From the NCBI RefSeq assembly GCF_009857595.1, contig NZ_WWCU01000009.1, positions 62,001 through 126,000 of the forward strand: 64,000 nt of DNA, in the 5' to 3' direction. The notes under the pieces are model-generated. The model did no database searches. It worked only from the letters and a program-made list of their open reading frames with translations, and was not told the origin of the DNA. Shown here in pieces: positions 19,069 to 28,159 of this stretch. Made by a program: the position numbers and the translations under genes. Source of the DNA: Pseudoduganella aquatica. Its GTDB lineage: Bacteria; Pseudomonadota; Gammaproteobacteria; Burkholderiales; Burkholderiaceae_D. Numbering within the stretch: the first letter of the stretch is position 1; every line of letters starts with the position of its first letter.

Positions 19069-20556
19069 ATGTCTCACCCGATTCGTTTTTACTACCAGGG
19101 GCGCGTGCAGGAAGTCGCGTCGGCATCGCCCACCCGTACGCTGCTTCAGCATTTGCGCGAAGACCAGCACTGCACCGGCACCAAGGAAGGCTGCGCCGAA
19201 GGCGACTGCGGCGCTTGCACCGTCGTCATCGGCTCGCTGGTGGACGGTGAACTGGAAATGCGCAACGTTAACTCGTGCATCCAGTTCCTGCCCACGCTGG
19301 ACGGCAAGGCCGTGTTCTCGGTGGAGGACCTGAAGCAGAAGGACGGCGGCCTGCACCCGGTGCAGGAAGCACTGGTCGAATGCCACGGTTCGCAATGCGG
19401 CTTCTGTACGCCGGGCTTCGCCATGTCCTTGTGGAGCTTGTACCTGAAACAGGAGAGCCAAGCGGAACCCCTGTGCCGAAAACAAATCGACGAGACCCTG
19501 TCCGGTAACCTGTGCCGCTGCACGGGCTACCGCCCCATTATCGACGCCGCGCACCGCATGGGCGAACTGCCCGCCGTGCATTTCGACCGGGAGGCACTGG
19601 TGGCCGCCCTGCGCGGCCTGCAACGCGACACCATGTTCAGCTACACCCACGACGGCCAGACCTTCCACGCGCCGCGCACCCTGGCCGAGCTGGCCGAACT
19701 GCGCGCCGCCAAGCCCACCGCCACCATCCTGGCCGGTTCCACCGACGTGGGCCTGTGGGTGACCAAGCAGATGCGCAACCTGGGCGACGTGATCTACGTG
19801 CGCCAGGTGCAGGAGCTGCACCAGCTGGGCATGGTGGACGGCATGCTGGAAATCGGCGCGGCCGTGTCGCTGGACGACGCCTACCGTTCCGTGGGCGACT
19901 TGTACAAGAACGCCTCGCTGCATGAACTATGGCAGCGCTTCGCCTCGCAGCCCATCCGCAGCACCGGCACGCTGGGCGGCAGCGTGGCCAACGGATCGCC
20001 CATCGGCGACTCCGCGCCCTGGCTCATCGTGCTGGGCGCCGAGATTGTGCTGAACGGCTCGCAAGGCCGCCGCAGCATGCTGCTGCAGGACTTCTACCTG
20101 GACTACATGAAGAAGAACTGGCAACCGGGCGAGTTCGTCGAAGCCGTGCGCGTGCCGCTGCCGCAGCCAAAGCAGCAGTTCCGCACCTACAAGCTGGCCA
20201 AGCGCTACGACCAGGATATTTCCGCCGTCGCCGCCGCCTATTGCATCACCCTGGAGGACGGTGTGGTGCGCAACGCGCAGATCGCCTACGGCGGCATGGC
20301 AGCCACTTCCAGGCGTGCTCCGCTCGCGGAAGCCGCCATCAACGGCAAGCCGTGGAATGAAGACACGCTGAAAGCAGGCATGGCAGCGCTGGCGCAGGAC
20401 TACACGCCGCTGACCGACATGCGCGCCACCGCCAGCTACCGCATGAAGACCGCGCAGAACCTGCTGCGCCGCTTCTGGCTCGAATCGCGCCCCGACGACG
20501 CGCTGCCGGCCACCTCGATCAACGCGTTTGCATACAAAGAAAGGACCGCCGCATGA
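19069..20556 (+). CDS. xdhA: Xanthine dehydrogenase small subunit (FeS/FAD)
   Basis: 495 residues carrying electrons from the molybdenum subunit to NAD. The N-terminal plant-type [2Fe-2S] domain has KEGCAEGDCGACTV (about 42-55); the helical second cluster domain has HGSQCGFCTPG (about 104) and NLCRCTGYRP (about 145); the FAD-binding domain starts near residue 195 with ILAGSTDVGLW (about 222) and STGTLGGSVANGSPIGD (about 300). AAGGAG precedes the ATG. It overlaps xdhB by 4 bp (ATGA), so the subunits are translationally coupled. Confidence 0.96.
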   Translation: MSHPIRFYYQGRVQEVASASPTRTLLQHLREDQHCTGTKEGCAEGDCGACTVVIGSLVDGELEMRNVNSCIQFLPTLDGKAVFSVEDLKQKDGGLHPVQEALVECHGSQCGFCTPGFAMSLWSLYLKQESQAEPLCRKQIDETLSGNLCRCTGYRPIIDAAHRMGELPAVHFDREALVAALRGLQRDTMFSYTHDGQTFHAPRTLAELAELRAAKPTATILAGSTDVGLWVTKQMRNLGDVIYVRQVQELHQLGMVDGMLEIGAAVSLDDAYRSVGDLYKNASLHELWQRFASQPIRSTGTLGGSVANGSPIGDSAPWLIVLGAEIVLNGSQGRRSMLLQDFYLDYMKKNWQPGEFVEAVRVPLPQPKQQFRTYKLAKRYDQDISAVAAAYCITLEDGVVRNAQIAYGGMAATSRRAPLAEAAINGKPWNEDTLKAGMAALAQDYTPLTDMRATASYRMKTAQNLLRRFWLESRPDDALPATSINAFAYKERTAA

Positions 20557-22907
20557 ACAGCAAATCGGAAGCGTTCATGACTATCGGCGCAGCCCAGGGC
20601 TGGGCCGAAGTCGGCCAGAACCACCCGCACGAATCGGCCATCCTGCACGTGCTGGGCGAAGCCACCTACACCGATGACATCCCCGAGGCGCAAGGCACGC
20701 TGCACGCCGCGCTGGGCTTGTCGCCGAAAGCGCACGCGCGCATCCTGTCCATCAACCTGGAGCCGGTGAAAGCCATGCCGGGCGTGGTGGCCGTCTACAC
20801 TTACAAGGACATCCCCGGCACCAATGACTGCGGCCCGATTATCCACGACGATCCGATCCTGGCAGAGGAAAAGGTTGAATACGTGGGCCAGCCCATCTTT
20901 ATCGTGGTGGCGGAAAGCCACGACCAGGCGCGCCACGCCGCGCGTAAGGCCGACATCCAGTACGAGGAACTGCCAGCCATCCTGACGCCGGAAGCGGCGC
21001 GCGATGCGGAGTCCTTCGTGGTGCCGCCCATGCGCCTCACGCGCGGCGACGCCAAGGCTGCGTTCGAGCGTTCCAAACATATCCTGAAGGGCAAGCTGCA
21101 CGTCGGCGGCCAGGAGCAGTTCTACCTGGAAGGCCAGATCTCGTATGCGCTGCCGAAGGAAGCGGGCGGCATGCACGTCTACTGCTCCACCCAGCATCCC
21201 ACCGAGATGCAGCACGTGGTGGCGCATGCGCTGCACATTGCGTCGCACGCGGTGGTGATTGAATGCCGCCGCATGGGCGGTGCGTTCGGCGGCAAGGAAT
21301 CGCAGTCCGCGCTGTGGGCAGCCTGCGCCGCCGTCTGCGCCGCGCACCTGAAACGCCCGGTCAAGCTGCGCGCCGACCGCGACGACGACATGATGGTGAC
21401 CGGCAAGCGCCACTGCTTCTACTACGAATACGAGATGGGCTATGACGACAACGGCCTGATCACCGCCGCCAAGGTGGAGATGGTGTCGCGCGCCGGCTTC
21501 TCGGCCGACCTGTCCGCGCCCGTCGCCACGCGCGCCATCTGCCACTTCGACAACACCTACTATTTGTCGGATGTGGACATCCGCGCCATGGCGGGCAAGA
21601 CCAACACGCAGTCCAACACGGCCTTCCGGGGCTTCGGCGGACCGCAGGGCGCCATCGCCATCGAATACATCGTCGACGAGATCGCGCGCAACCTGGGCAA
21701 GGACGCGCTGGACGTCCGCAAGACCAACTTCTACGGCCGCAACGACGAGGAAGGCCGCAACTACACGCAGTACGGCCAGAAGGTGGTCGACAACGTGATC
21801 CACGAACTGGTGGCCCAGCTGGAAAACGACAGCGCCTACCGCGCGCGCCGCGAAGCCATCCAGGCGTTCAACGCCGGCAGCCCTGTGCTGAAAAAAGGCC
21901 TGGCGCTCACGCCGGTGAAGTTCGGCATCGCATTCAACGTCACCCACTTCAACCAGGCGGGCGCGCTGGTGCACATCTACACAGACGGCTCGGTGCTGGT
22001 GAACCACGGCGGCACCGAGATGGGCCAAGGCATCAACACCAAGGTGTGCCAGGTGGTGGCGCATGAACTGGGCATCCCGCTGGCCCGCGTGCGCGCCAGC
22101 GCCACGGACACCAGCAAGGTCGCCAATACTTCGGCCACGGCCGCATCCACCGGCGCTGACCTGAATGGCAAGGCCGCGCAGGACGCCGCCGCCACGCTGA
22201 ACCGCCGCCTGCGCGAGTTCGCCGCCAAGACCTATGGCTGCGAGCCTGCCGCCGTGGTGTTCGCCAACGGCGTGGTCTATGCGGGCAGTACCACGCTGAG
22301 CTTCCCGGACCTGGTGCAGAAAGCCTACCTGGCGCGCGTGCAGCTGTGGTCCGACGGCTTCTACGCCACGCCGGGCCTGAGCTGGGACCGCGAGTCCATG
22401 ACCGGCAACCCTTTCGGCTACTACGCTTACGGCGCCTCGGTGTCCGAAGTGGTGGTCGACACGCTGACCGGCGAATGGAAGCTGCTGAAGGTGAACGCCC
22501 TGTACGACGCGGGCAACTCGCTGAACCCGGCCATCGACGTGGGCCAGGTGGAAGGCGCATTCATCCAGGGCATGGGCTGGCTGACAACGGAAGAACTGTG
22601 GTGGAACAAGGCGGGCAAGCTGATGACGCATGCGCCGTCGACGTACAAGATTCCGGGCGTGTCCGACTGCCCGGAAGACTTCGACGTGCAGCTTTTCAAG
22701 AACCGCAACGCCTTCGACAGCATCCACCGCTCCAAGGCGGTGGGCGAGCCGCCGCTGCTGCTGCCCTTCTCCGTGTTCCTGGCGATCCGCGACGCGGTGG
22801 CCTCGGTGGGCGGCTACCGCATCAACCCGCCCCTGCGCGCGCCCGCCACCAGCGAAGCGATCCTGGATGCAGTTGACGCGGTGCGCGAGCAGGCCGACGC
22901 CATGTAA
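20553..22907 (+). CDS. xdhB: Xanthine dehydrogenase molybdenum-binding subunit
   Basis: Oxidises hypoxanthine and xanthine to urate at a molybdopterin centre. The 784 residues show GGQEQFYLEGQ (about 184), RRMGGAFGGKESQ (about 240), NTAFRGFGGPQG (about 353), GTEMGQGINTKV (about 488) and the catalytic-Glu segment AVGEPPLLLP (about 730). The usual maturation gene xdhC does not follow; the next gene converges with no gap. Together with xdhA and the permease it forms one forward operon. Confidence 0.96.
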   Translation: MNSKSEAFMTIGAAQGWAEVGQNHPHESAILHVLGEATYTDDIPEAQGTLHAALGLSPKAHARILSINLEPVKAMPGVVAVYTYKDIPGTNDCGPIIHDDPILAEEKVEYVGQPIFIVVAESHDQARHAARKADIQYEELPAILTPEAARDAESFVVPPMRLTRGDAKAAFERSKHILKGKLHVGGQEQFYLEGQISYALPKEAGGMHVYCSTQHPTEMQHVVAHALHIASHAVVIECRRMGGAFGGKESQSALWAACAAVCAAHLKRPVKLRADRDDDMMVTGKRHCFYYEYEMGYDDNGLITAAKVEMVSRAGFSADLSAPVATRAICHFDNTYYLSDVDIRAMAGKTNTQSNTAFRGFGGPQGAIAIEYIVDEIARNLGKDALDVRKTNFYGRNDEEGRNYTQYGQKVVDNVIHELVAQLENDSAYRARREAIQAFNAGSPVLKKGLALTPVKFGIAFNVTHFNQAGALVHIYTDGSVLVNHGGTEMGQGINTKVCQVVAHELGIPLARVRASATDTSKVANTSATAASTGADLNGKAAQDAAATLNRRLREFAAKTYGCEPAAVVFANGVVYAGSTTLSFPDLVQKAYLARVQLWSDGFYATPGLSWDRESMTGNPFGYYAYGASVSEVVVDTLTGEWKLLKVNALYDAGNSLNPAIDVGQVEGAFIQGMGWLTTEELWWNKAGKLMTHAPSTYKIPGVSDCPEDFDVQLFKNRNAFDSIHRSKAVGEPPLLLPFSVFLAIRDAVASVGGYRINPPLRAPATSEAILDAVDAVREQADAM

Positions 22908-23288
22908 TCACGCCGGTTCGTGCGACGCGAACACTTCCTTGGCTGCGAACACGCCGTTCAGCGCAGCCGGGAAGCCCGCGTAGAGGCTCATTTGCAGCAT
23001 GGTCTCGATGATCTCGGTGCGGGAGAGGCCGACGTTCAGCGCTGCGGCGATGTGCACCTTGAGCTGCGGCTGCGCCGTGCCCAGCGCGGTGAGCGCGGCG
23101 ACGGTGGCCAGTTCGCGCTGCTGCAGCGTCAGGCCGGGGCGGGAATAGATGTCGCCGAAGCCGAATTCAATGATGTATTTGCCCAGGTCCGGGCTGATGT
23201 CCGCCAGCGACTCGATCACCTTGTCGCCGGCGCTGCCGTCTACTTCGCGCAGGCGCGCCAATCCCCGTTCATATCGCGTGCTTTCCAT
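22908..23288 (-). CDS. Carboxymuconolactone decarboxylase family protein
   Basis: 126 residues of the AhpD-like fold: LTLQQRELATVAALTALG followed by QLKVHIAAALNVGLSRTEI and MQMSLYAGFPAALNG. No Cys-x-x-Cys is present, so it is of the decarboxylase (PcaC-like) type rather than a peroxidase. The ATG at 23288 (MESTRYERG) is chosen; it lies within the end of the MerR gene (20 bp overlap), implying coupled translation. The substrate is unknown; a role in detoxifying a reactive compound sensed by the MerR protein is inferred. Confidence 0.88.
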   Translation of the reverse strand: MESTRYERGLARLREVDGSAGDKVIESLADISPDLGKYIIEFGFGDIYSRPGLTLQQRELATVAALTALGTAQPQLKVHIAAALNVGLSRTEIIETMLQMSLYAGFPAALNGVFAAKEVFASHEPA

Positions 23289-23682
23289 GCTGTTTCTCCT
23301 TTGATTGCAGTTCGGATTCCAAAGTGGAGTACAGCGCAATTTTCTGGTGCAGATAGGCCAGCGTCTCCTGCATCGCCCTTACCTCTTCCTCGACGGCGGC
23401 GGTGTGCCGGGCCAGCATGGCTTTGCGTTCGGCCACGCTGGACAGCAGTTCGCCCTGCTCCCGCAATTGCGCATAACGCTGCATCTCTTCGATCGACATG
23501 CCGGTGGCGCGCAGCCGCAGCAGGAAGGCTATCCAGTTGAGGTCTTCCGCCCGGTAGAGCCGGTGCCCATTGCTACGGCGCGGAATCGGCTTGATCAAGC
23601 CGATCCGCTCGTAGTAGCGCAGCGTATGGACGCTCAGTCCGCACGCCTCGGCCGTCTGTTGTATCGTGAGTGAAGCTGTCAT
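23269..23682 (-). CDS. MerR-family transcriptional regulator
   Basis: 137 residues: N-terminal winged helix-turn-helix (LTIQQTAEACGLSVHTLRYY, then ERIGLI), NGHRLYRAEDL, a long dimerisation coiled coil (about 75-125) and a short C-terminus without cysteines. This resembles the NmlR/AdhR-like group that responds to electrophiles or redox stress (inference). The start at 23682 begins MTASLTIQQ. The promoter just upstream has the 19-bp spacer typical of MerR-controlled promoters, so autoregulation is expected. Confidence 0.88.
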   Translation of the reverse strand: MTASLTIQQTAEACGLSVHTLRYYERIGLIKPIPRRSNGHRLYRAEDLNWIAFLLRLRATGMSIEEMQRYAQLREQGELLSSVAERKAMLARHTAAVEEEVRAMQETLAYLHQKIALYSTLESELQSKEKQHGKHAI

Positions 23683-23688
23683 GAAGCC

Positions 23689-23719
23689 ATGGTAGAAGTT
23701 GGAGTGCACTCCAAGTCAA
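23689..23719 (-). promoter_or_regulatory. MerR-type promoter with 16-bp operator dyad
   Basis: On the minus strand, TTGACT (23714-23719) and TACCAT (23689-23694) are separated by 19 bp, and the spacer is filled by the perfect palindrome TTGGAGTGCACTCCAA (23699-23714). The over-long spacer with an internal dyad is the classical MerR activation design. The -10 lies only 6 bp from the ATG at 23682, so the mRNA may be leaderless. Confidence 0.8.
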
Positions 23720-23868
23720 GCGCGATTTTCCATAGCTTACCCCATCGGCAACTCCTCGGCCGCCAGTTTCCTGCCGCTGCCACGCAGCGCTTTTGAGGTA
23801 GCACAAGAAGTCATTCCCATCCCGAACGTAAGGTGTCAGCACATCCACTTTTTTGATTGGAGTTGCAT

Positions 23869-24255
23869 ATGCCATACACTTACTCAAAAGTTGACGAACT
23901 TGAAGGCTCAGCCCTGGTTGGATCGCATCAATGCGTCGCACTGGTCCAGGAATATGCTGGCGCTCCAGTTACTTCAGTCTGGCGGCAAGGTGACGCAGTA
24001 CTCGGCAATACTTTGCTAAAAAAAGGAACTGCGATCGCTACCTTTTTAGATGGCCGATATGCGAACAACAGCCACGGCAACCATGCAGCCCTGTATCTGC
24101 GGCAAGGCATCAACGGTATTTATGTGATGGATCAGTGGAAGAATGAGAAGAAAACGGAAGTGAACGCAAGGTTCATACGAGCACAGGGCAAGGACAAGAA
24201 GGGGCGGTTCATCCGCCCTAGCGACAATGCAAACGCATTCTTTGTGATTGAATAA
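23869..24255 (+). CDS. BPSL0067-family amidase-like protein (putative peptidoglycan-targeting effector)
   Basis: 128 residues, starting MPYTYSKVDEL after a GGAG site. HQCVALVQEYAG (about 22-33) holds a candidate catalytic Cys and GNHAALYL (about 70) a candidate His, as in NlpC/P60-like BPSL0067 proteins associated with type VI secretion amidases. No signal peptide, as expected for a T6SS cargo. Base composition is clearly lower in G+C than the neighbours, pointing to transfer. The STY0301-like gene follows 3 bp later; together they look like an effector and partner/immunity pair, though no T6SS gene is in the window. Confidence 0.7.
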   Translation: MPYTYSKVDELEGSALVGSHQCVALVQEYAGAPVTSVWRQGDAVLGNTLLKKGTAIATFLDGRYANNSHGNHAALYLRQGINGIYVMDQWKNEKKTEVNARFIRAQGKDKKGRFIRPSDNANAFFVIE

Positions 24256-24258
24256 AAT

Positions 24259-24717
24259 ATGCGCATCCCTTCCCCCCTATGGATACGATCAACGCGCCGC
24301 CTGACCGTATGGGGCTCATCCATCTTTGTCGCACATGCTGCAATAGCAGCGGCGCAGCAAATCGACTGCCCTGCGGCGATACCGGCGGCATCGATCAAAG
24401 TCATCGGAGTACCTGCTGAATGGCAGCCGGATGTCACAAAGCCCTTGTATCTGCACGCCGCAGCCCCTATCGACGGACCACCCGGAAAGTTTGGAGAGCT
24501 TGCGGAGTTCACGACTCATCGCGGCAAAATGGAGTGGTCTTATACCTATCCGTTGGAAGGAAATTTCCCCGACGGGAAATGGATGCAGTGCGCCTACGGA
24601 GCGATGAACGAAGTAACGCTGTCGAAAAAAATCGATGACAGCGTTACCAAATGCAAGCTCACTTATCGCAAGGGGAAAAATCCGGCCCAGCACGAGATCC
24701 AGATACTTTGCCAATAG
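24259..24717 (+). CDS. STY0301-family periplasmic protein, candidate immunity partner
   Basis: 152 residues with an N-terminal signal sequence (hydrophobic TVWGSSIFVAHAAIAAAQ, cleavage near residue 33) followed by IDCPAAIP, WMQCAYG, VTKCKLTY and a terminal ILCQ: four cysteines likely forming two disulfides in the periplasm. The CP...W...C-Y...C pattern is that of STY0301 proteins. It begins 3 bp after the amidase-like gene and shares its low G+C. A periplasmic location fits neutralising a peptidoglycan amidase (inference). Confidence 0.65.
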   Translation: MRIPSPLWIRSTRRLTVWGSSIFVAHAAIAAAQQIDCPAAIPAASIKVIGVPAEWQPDVTKPLYLHAAAPIDGPPGKFGELAEFTTHRGKMEWSYTYPLEGNFPDGKWMQCAYGAMNEVTLSKKIDDSVTKCKLTYRKGKNPAQHEIQILCQ

Positions 24718-24734
24718 CCTGAATCGCCAGCAAA

Positions 24735-25412
24735 TTACTCGAACTGTTTCTTGAACTGCTCGAACTGGGCGGCCAGGTCGGTGAAGTCCTGGCGCAACTG
24801 GGCGACTTCGGCTTCGAGCTGGGCGACGCGGCTGCCCTGGGCCGGGGTGCTGGTGCTGCCGCCGTAGCTGGCGGCGGTCTCTTCGCGCGCCAGCGCTTCT
24901 TCGCCTTGCAGCAGGTGGCCGTAGCGCGGCTCCTTGGTGCCCGGCGCCAGCGGCAGCTTGGCGGCCAGCGGCGGGTATTTGTCGATCAGGAATTGCAGCG
25001 CCAGTTCCACGTCGGCCACGGACTTGAAGTCGTGCAGGCGGCCCGTGCGGGTGCGGATTTCGCCGGCGGTCTGCAGGCCGCGCAGCATCAGCACCGTCAG
25101 CACGGCCACCTTGTCCTGCTCCAGCGACCACTTGATGCGCATGCGGTGTTCGTACTTGGTCACGCGCGCGCCGGCCTGCGTAATGCCGTTGACGAACTTG
25201 CGCTGCATGAGCCGCTGCAGCACGTCGGCCACGGTTTCCTCCGAAATCGACATCACCGGGTCGCGGCTGGAGAGCTGGTTGCAGCCGTTGGTGATGGCGT
25301 TCAGCGACATCGGGTAGTTGTCGGGCGTGAGGGCTTCTTTTTCTGCCAGGACGGCGAGCACGCGGGTCTCGAATGGGTCCAGCAGGTTGGCGTTGTCCGC
25401 TTCGTTAGTCAT
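24735..25412 (-). CDS. yceH: YceH family protein (UPF0502/DUF480)
   Basis: 225 residues: tandem winged-helix DUF480 domain with LLDPFETRVLAVLAEKEALTPD at the start (in parts), NYPMSLNAITNGCNQLSSRDPV, and LRGLQTAGEIRTRTGRLHDF, then a C-terminal coiled coil (QLEAEVAQLRQDFTDLAAQF). Function unknown; the fold suggests nucleic-acid binding. The start at 25412 (MTNEADNANLLDP) is preferred; an upstream in-frame start at 25433 adds 7 atypical residues. Confidence 0.9.
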   Translation of the reverse strand: MTNEADNANLLDPFETRVLAVLAEKEALTPDNYPMSLNAITNGCNQLSSRDPVMSISEETVADVLQRLMQRKFVNGITQAGARVTKYEHRMRIKWSLEQDKVAVLTVLMLRGLQTAGEIRTRTGRLHDFKSVADVELALQFLIDKYPPLAAKLPLAPGTKEPRYGHLLQGEEALAREETAASYGGSTSTPAQGSRVAQLEAEVAQLRQDFTDLAAQFEQFKKQFE

Positions 25413-25463
25413 GCATATTCCTTCATTCGACAAGTTACATAGCCGAATTTACCATAATCTACC

Positions 25464-26735
25464 TCAGGTAATAAGGATGGCGCGGAAGTCGTTGACGTTG
25501 GTGAGCGTGGGGCCGGTCACGACGGAGTCCCCCAGGGCCTGGAAAAAGCCGTGGCCGTCGTTGTTGTCGAGGCTGAGCCGGGGCCGCAGGCCTTGCGCGG
25601 CGGCGCGCGCCAAGGTGTCCGGCGTGAGGATGGCGCCGGCGATTTCCTCCACGCCGTCCACGCCGTCGGTGTCGCCGGCCAGCGCATATACGCCCTCCTG
25701 CCCCTCCAGCGCCACGCCCAGCGCCAGCAGGAACTCGACGTTGCGCCCGCCCCGCCCCTTGCCGCGCAGCGTGACCGTGGTCTCGCCGCCGGAGAGCAGG
25801 ACGCAGGGCTTCTCGAACGGCTCGCCGTACCGTGCTGCATAGCGCGCCATGCCCGCCATGGCCTTGCCGACGTCGCGCGCTTCGCCTTCCAGGCTGTCGC
25901 CGAGGATGTAGGTGCGGATGCCTGCGCCGCGCGCCAGGCGGGCGCTGGCCTCCAGGGCCATGCGGGGCGCGACCGCCATGCGCAGTTCGGACGCGGCCAA
26001 GCGCCCGTCGCCAGGCTTGACGGTTTCGCCTTCGCCGCTGCGCAGCAGCGCCAGCACGCTGTCCGGGGCGGCGATGCGGTAGCGGGACAGGATGGCCAAC
26101 GCGTCCGCACAGGTGCTGGGGTCCGGCGCGGTGGGGCCAGAGGCGATGTCAATGGGATCGTCTCCGGGCACATCGGAGATTAGCAGCGTCACCACGCGGG
26201 CCGGCGCGCAGGCCGCCGCCAGCCTGCCGCCCTTGATGGCGGAAATGTGGCGGCGCACGCAGTTCATCTCGGAGATGGTGGCGCCGCTGGCCAGCAAAGC
26301 CTGGTTGACGGCCTGCTTTTCGGCCATCGTGACGCCGGGGGCGGGCAGCGGCAGCAGCGCGGAGCCGCCCCCGGAGATCAGGCAGATCACCAGGTCGTCC
26401 GGGCTCAGGCCCTGCACCAGGTCCAGCATGCGCTGGGCGGCGCGGTGGCCTGCTTCGTCCGGCACCGGGTGCGCGGCTTCAGCGATCTCGATGCGTTCGC
26501 ACGGCACCGCGTAGCCGTAGCGTGTGACGACCAGCCCTTCCAGTTGGCCGGGCCAGTTGCGCTCGACCGCCTGCGCCATCGCAGCGCTGGCCTTGCCCGC
26601 CCCGATGACGATGGTGCGGCCTTTCGGCGCCGGCGGCAGATGCGGAGGAATGCACAGCGCCGGCTGTGCAGCGGCGATGGCGGCGTCGAACATCTCGCGC
26701 AGCAGGCGGCGTTCCCACCCGATCAGCTTAGCCAT
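25464..26735 (-). CDS. ttuD: Glycerate 2-kinase, MOFRL family, second copy
   Basis: 423 residues with the same order of motifs as the 3661 copy: [17 protein letters not shown] (about 45), [11 protein letters not shown] (about 125), [24 protein letters not shown] (about 320) and DTDGVDG. It phosphorylates glycerate released by tartrate degradation. The start at 26735 overlaps the end of dctA by 8 bp (ATGGCTAA), so it is the third gene of a tartrate/D-malate operon. The two copies differ throughout, so they are paralogues rather than a recent duplication. Confidence 0.92.
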   Translation of the reverse strand: MAKLIGWERRLLREMFDAAIAAAQPALCIPPHLPPAPKGRTIVIGAGKASAAMAQAVERNWPGQLEGLVVTRYGYAVPCERIEIAEAAHPVPDEAGHRAAQRMLDLVQGLSPDDLVICLISGGGSALLPLPAPGVTMAEKQAVNQALLASGATISEMNCVRRHISAIKGGRLAAACAPARVVTLLISDVPGDDPIDIASGPTAPDPSTCADALAILSRYRIAAPDSVLALLRSGEGETVKPGDGRLAASELRMAVAPRMALEASARLARGAGIRTYILGDSLEGEARDVGKAMAGMARYAARYGEPFEKPCVLLSGGETTVTLRGKGRGGRNVEFLLALGVALEGQEGVYALAGDTDGVDGVEEIAGAILTPDTLARAAAQGLRPRLSLDNNDGHGFFQALGDSVVTGPTLTNVNDFRAILIT

Positions 26736-28092
26736 GGCGCACCGCTCCTTCCATGGCCATGCGCACGACAGGCTGCGGAGCGTCTTCGACATCCCTGGCG
26801 ACTGGCTCGCCGTACAGCACTTCCATATCCGCAGTGCCATTGAGCACAGCGTCGGCCCGCGCCCGGTCCAGGCCTCCGACCCAGCGCGCAATCGCCATGG
26901 TGCCGACGGCGTTGCCTATGGTGTTGGTGATGGCGCGCGCTTCGGACATGAAGCGGTCCACACCCAGCAACAGCACCATGCCCTCCACCGGTATCTTGCC
27001 CATCGAGGCCAGCGTGGCGGCCAAGGTGATGAAGCCGGAGCCGGTAACGCCCGCCGAACCTTTGGAGGTCAGCATCAGCACGCCCAGCACCAGCAGCTGG
27101 TCCATCAGCGACAGATGCGTGTTGGTCGCCTGCGCAATAAAGATGGCGGCCATGGTGTAGTAGATGCACTGCCCGTCCGGGTTGAAGGTCAGCCCCGACG
27201 GCACCACCAGCCCCACCACCGGCTTGGAGCAGCCGACCTGCTCCAGCTTGTGCATCAGCTGTGGCACCACGGACTCGGACGAGCTGGTGCCCAGCACGGT
27301 GAAGATCTCGGCCCGCAGGTACTTGAGGAACTTCCACAGGCTGAAGCCCGAGATGCGCGCCACCACGCCCAGCACCACGAACACAAACAGGAAGCAGGTC
27401 AGATACATGGTGCCCATGAGCTGGGCCAGCTTGGCGATGGACGAGAAGCCGTATTTACCCACCGTGAAGGAGATGGCGCCGAACGCCGCAATCGGCGCCA
27501 CCCGCATCACCAGGCCCACGATGTAGAACATGGCGTTGGAGAAGGAGTCCAGGAAGCTCACCACCGGCTTGGCGCGGCTGCCCAGGTGCGCCAACGCCAC
27601 GCCGAACATGATGGAGAACACGAGGATCTGCAGGATCTCGTTCTTGGCGAAAGCGTCCACCACGCTGCCCGGTATCATGCCCAGCACGAAGTCCATGAAG
27701 GTCGCAGGCTTGGCGGCGGCCGCCGTGTAGGTGGAGATGCTCTTGGTGTCCAGCGTGTGCGGGTCGATATTCATGCCCACGCCCGGTCCCACCAGGTTCA
27801 CCGCCAGCAGGCCCAGGCCCAGCGCGAAGGTGGACATCACTTCGAAGTAAATCAGCGCGCGCCCACCGACGCGGCCCAGGTCCTTCATGCTTTCCATCTT
27901 CGCGATGCCCAGCACCACGGTGGCGAAGATCACCGGCGCGAACACCATCTTGATCAGTTTGATGAAGGCGTCGCCCAGCGGTTTGAGCTTGGCGCCCATC
28001 TCGGGGTCGAGCACGCCGAGCACAATGCCTGCTGCCACGGCGATGAGGACTTGCACATATAGCGTCCCCAGGAACTTGCGGGTTCTTTTCAT
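26728..28092 (-). CDS. dctA: C4-dicarboxylate/proton (sodium) symporter DctA
   Basis: 454 residues of the DAACS family, with eight membrane segments and two re-entrant loops. Signatures: the serine-rich hairpin [13 protein letters not shown] (about 275), [19 protein letters not shown] (about 307) and [13 protein letters not shown] (about 350). It imports succinate, malate or, in this context, tartrate. It lies between the decarboxylating dehydrogenase and glycerate kinase genes on the same strand, 67 bp after the former. Confidence 0.94.
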   Translation of the reverse strand: MKRTRKFLGTLYVQVLIAVAAGIVLGVLDPEMGAKLKPLGDAFIKLIKMVFAPVIFATVVLGIAKMESMKDLGRVGGRALIYFEVMSTFALGLGLLAVNLVGPGVGMNIDPHTLDTKSISTYTAAAAKPATFMDFVLGMIPGSVVDAFAKNEILQILVFSIMFGVALAHLGSRAKPVVSFLDSFSNAMFYIVGLVMRVAPIAAFGAISFTVGKYGFSSIAKLAQLMGTMYLTCFLFVFVVLGVVARISGFSLWKFLKYLRAEIFTVLGTSSSESVVPQLMHKLEQVGCSKPVVGLVVPSGLTFNPDGQCIYYTMAAIFIAQATNTHLSLMDQLLVLGVLMLTSKGSAGVTGSGFITLAATLASMGKIPVEGMVLLLGVDRFMSEARAITNTIGNAVGTMAIARWVGGLDRARADAVLNGTADMEVLYGEPVARDVEDAPQPVVRMAMEGAVRHG

Positions 28093-28159
28093 GATCAGTC
28101 TCCGATATGTGTGAGCGCGCGGCGGCTCTGTGGCCGCCTTGGAGCGCGGGTGGCTTGCT

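Noticed and set aside
17458..19923. 821-codon minus-strand frame opposite the permease and xdhA
   Set aside because: Shadow frame with low-complexity His/Gln content; real genes lie on the plus strand.
20436..22727. 763-codon minus-strand frame opposite xdhB
   Set aside because: Shadow of xdhB; no recognisable motif.
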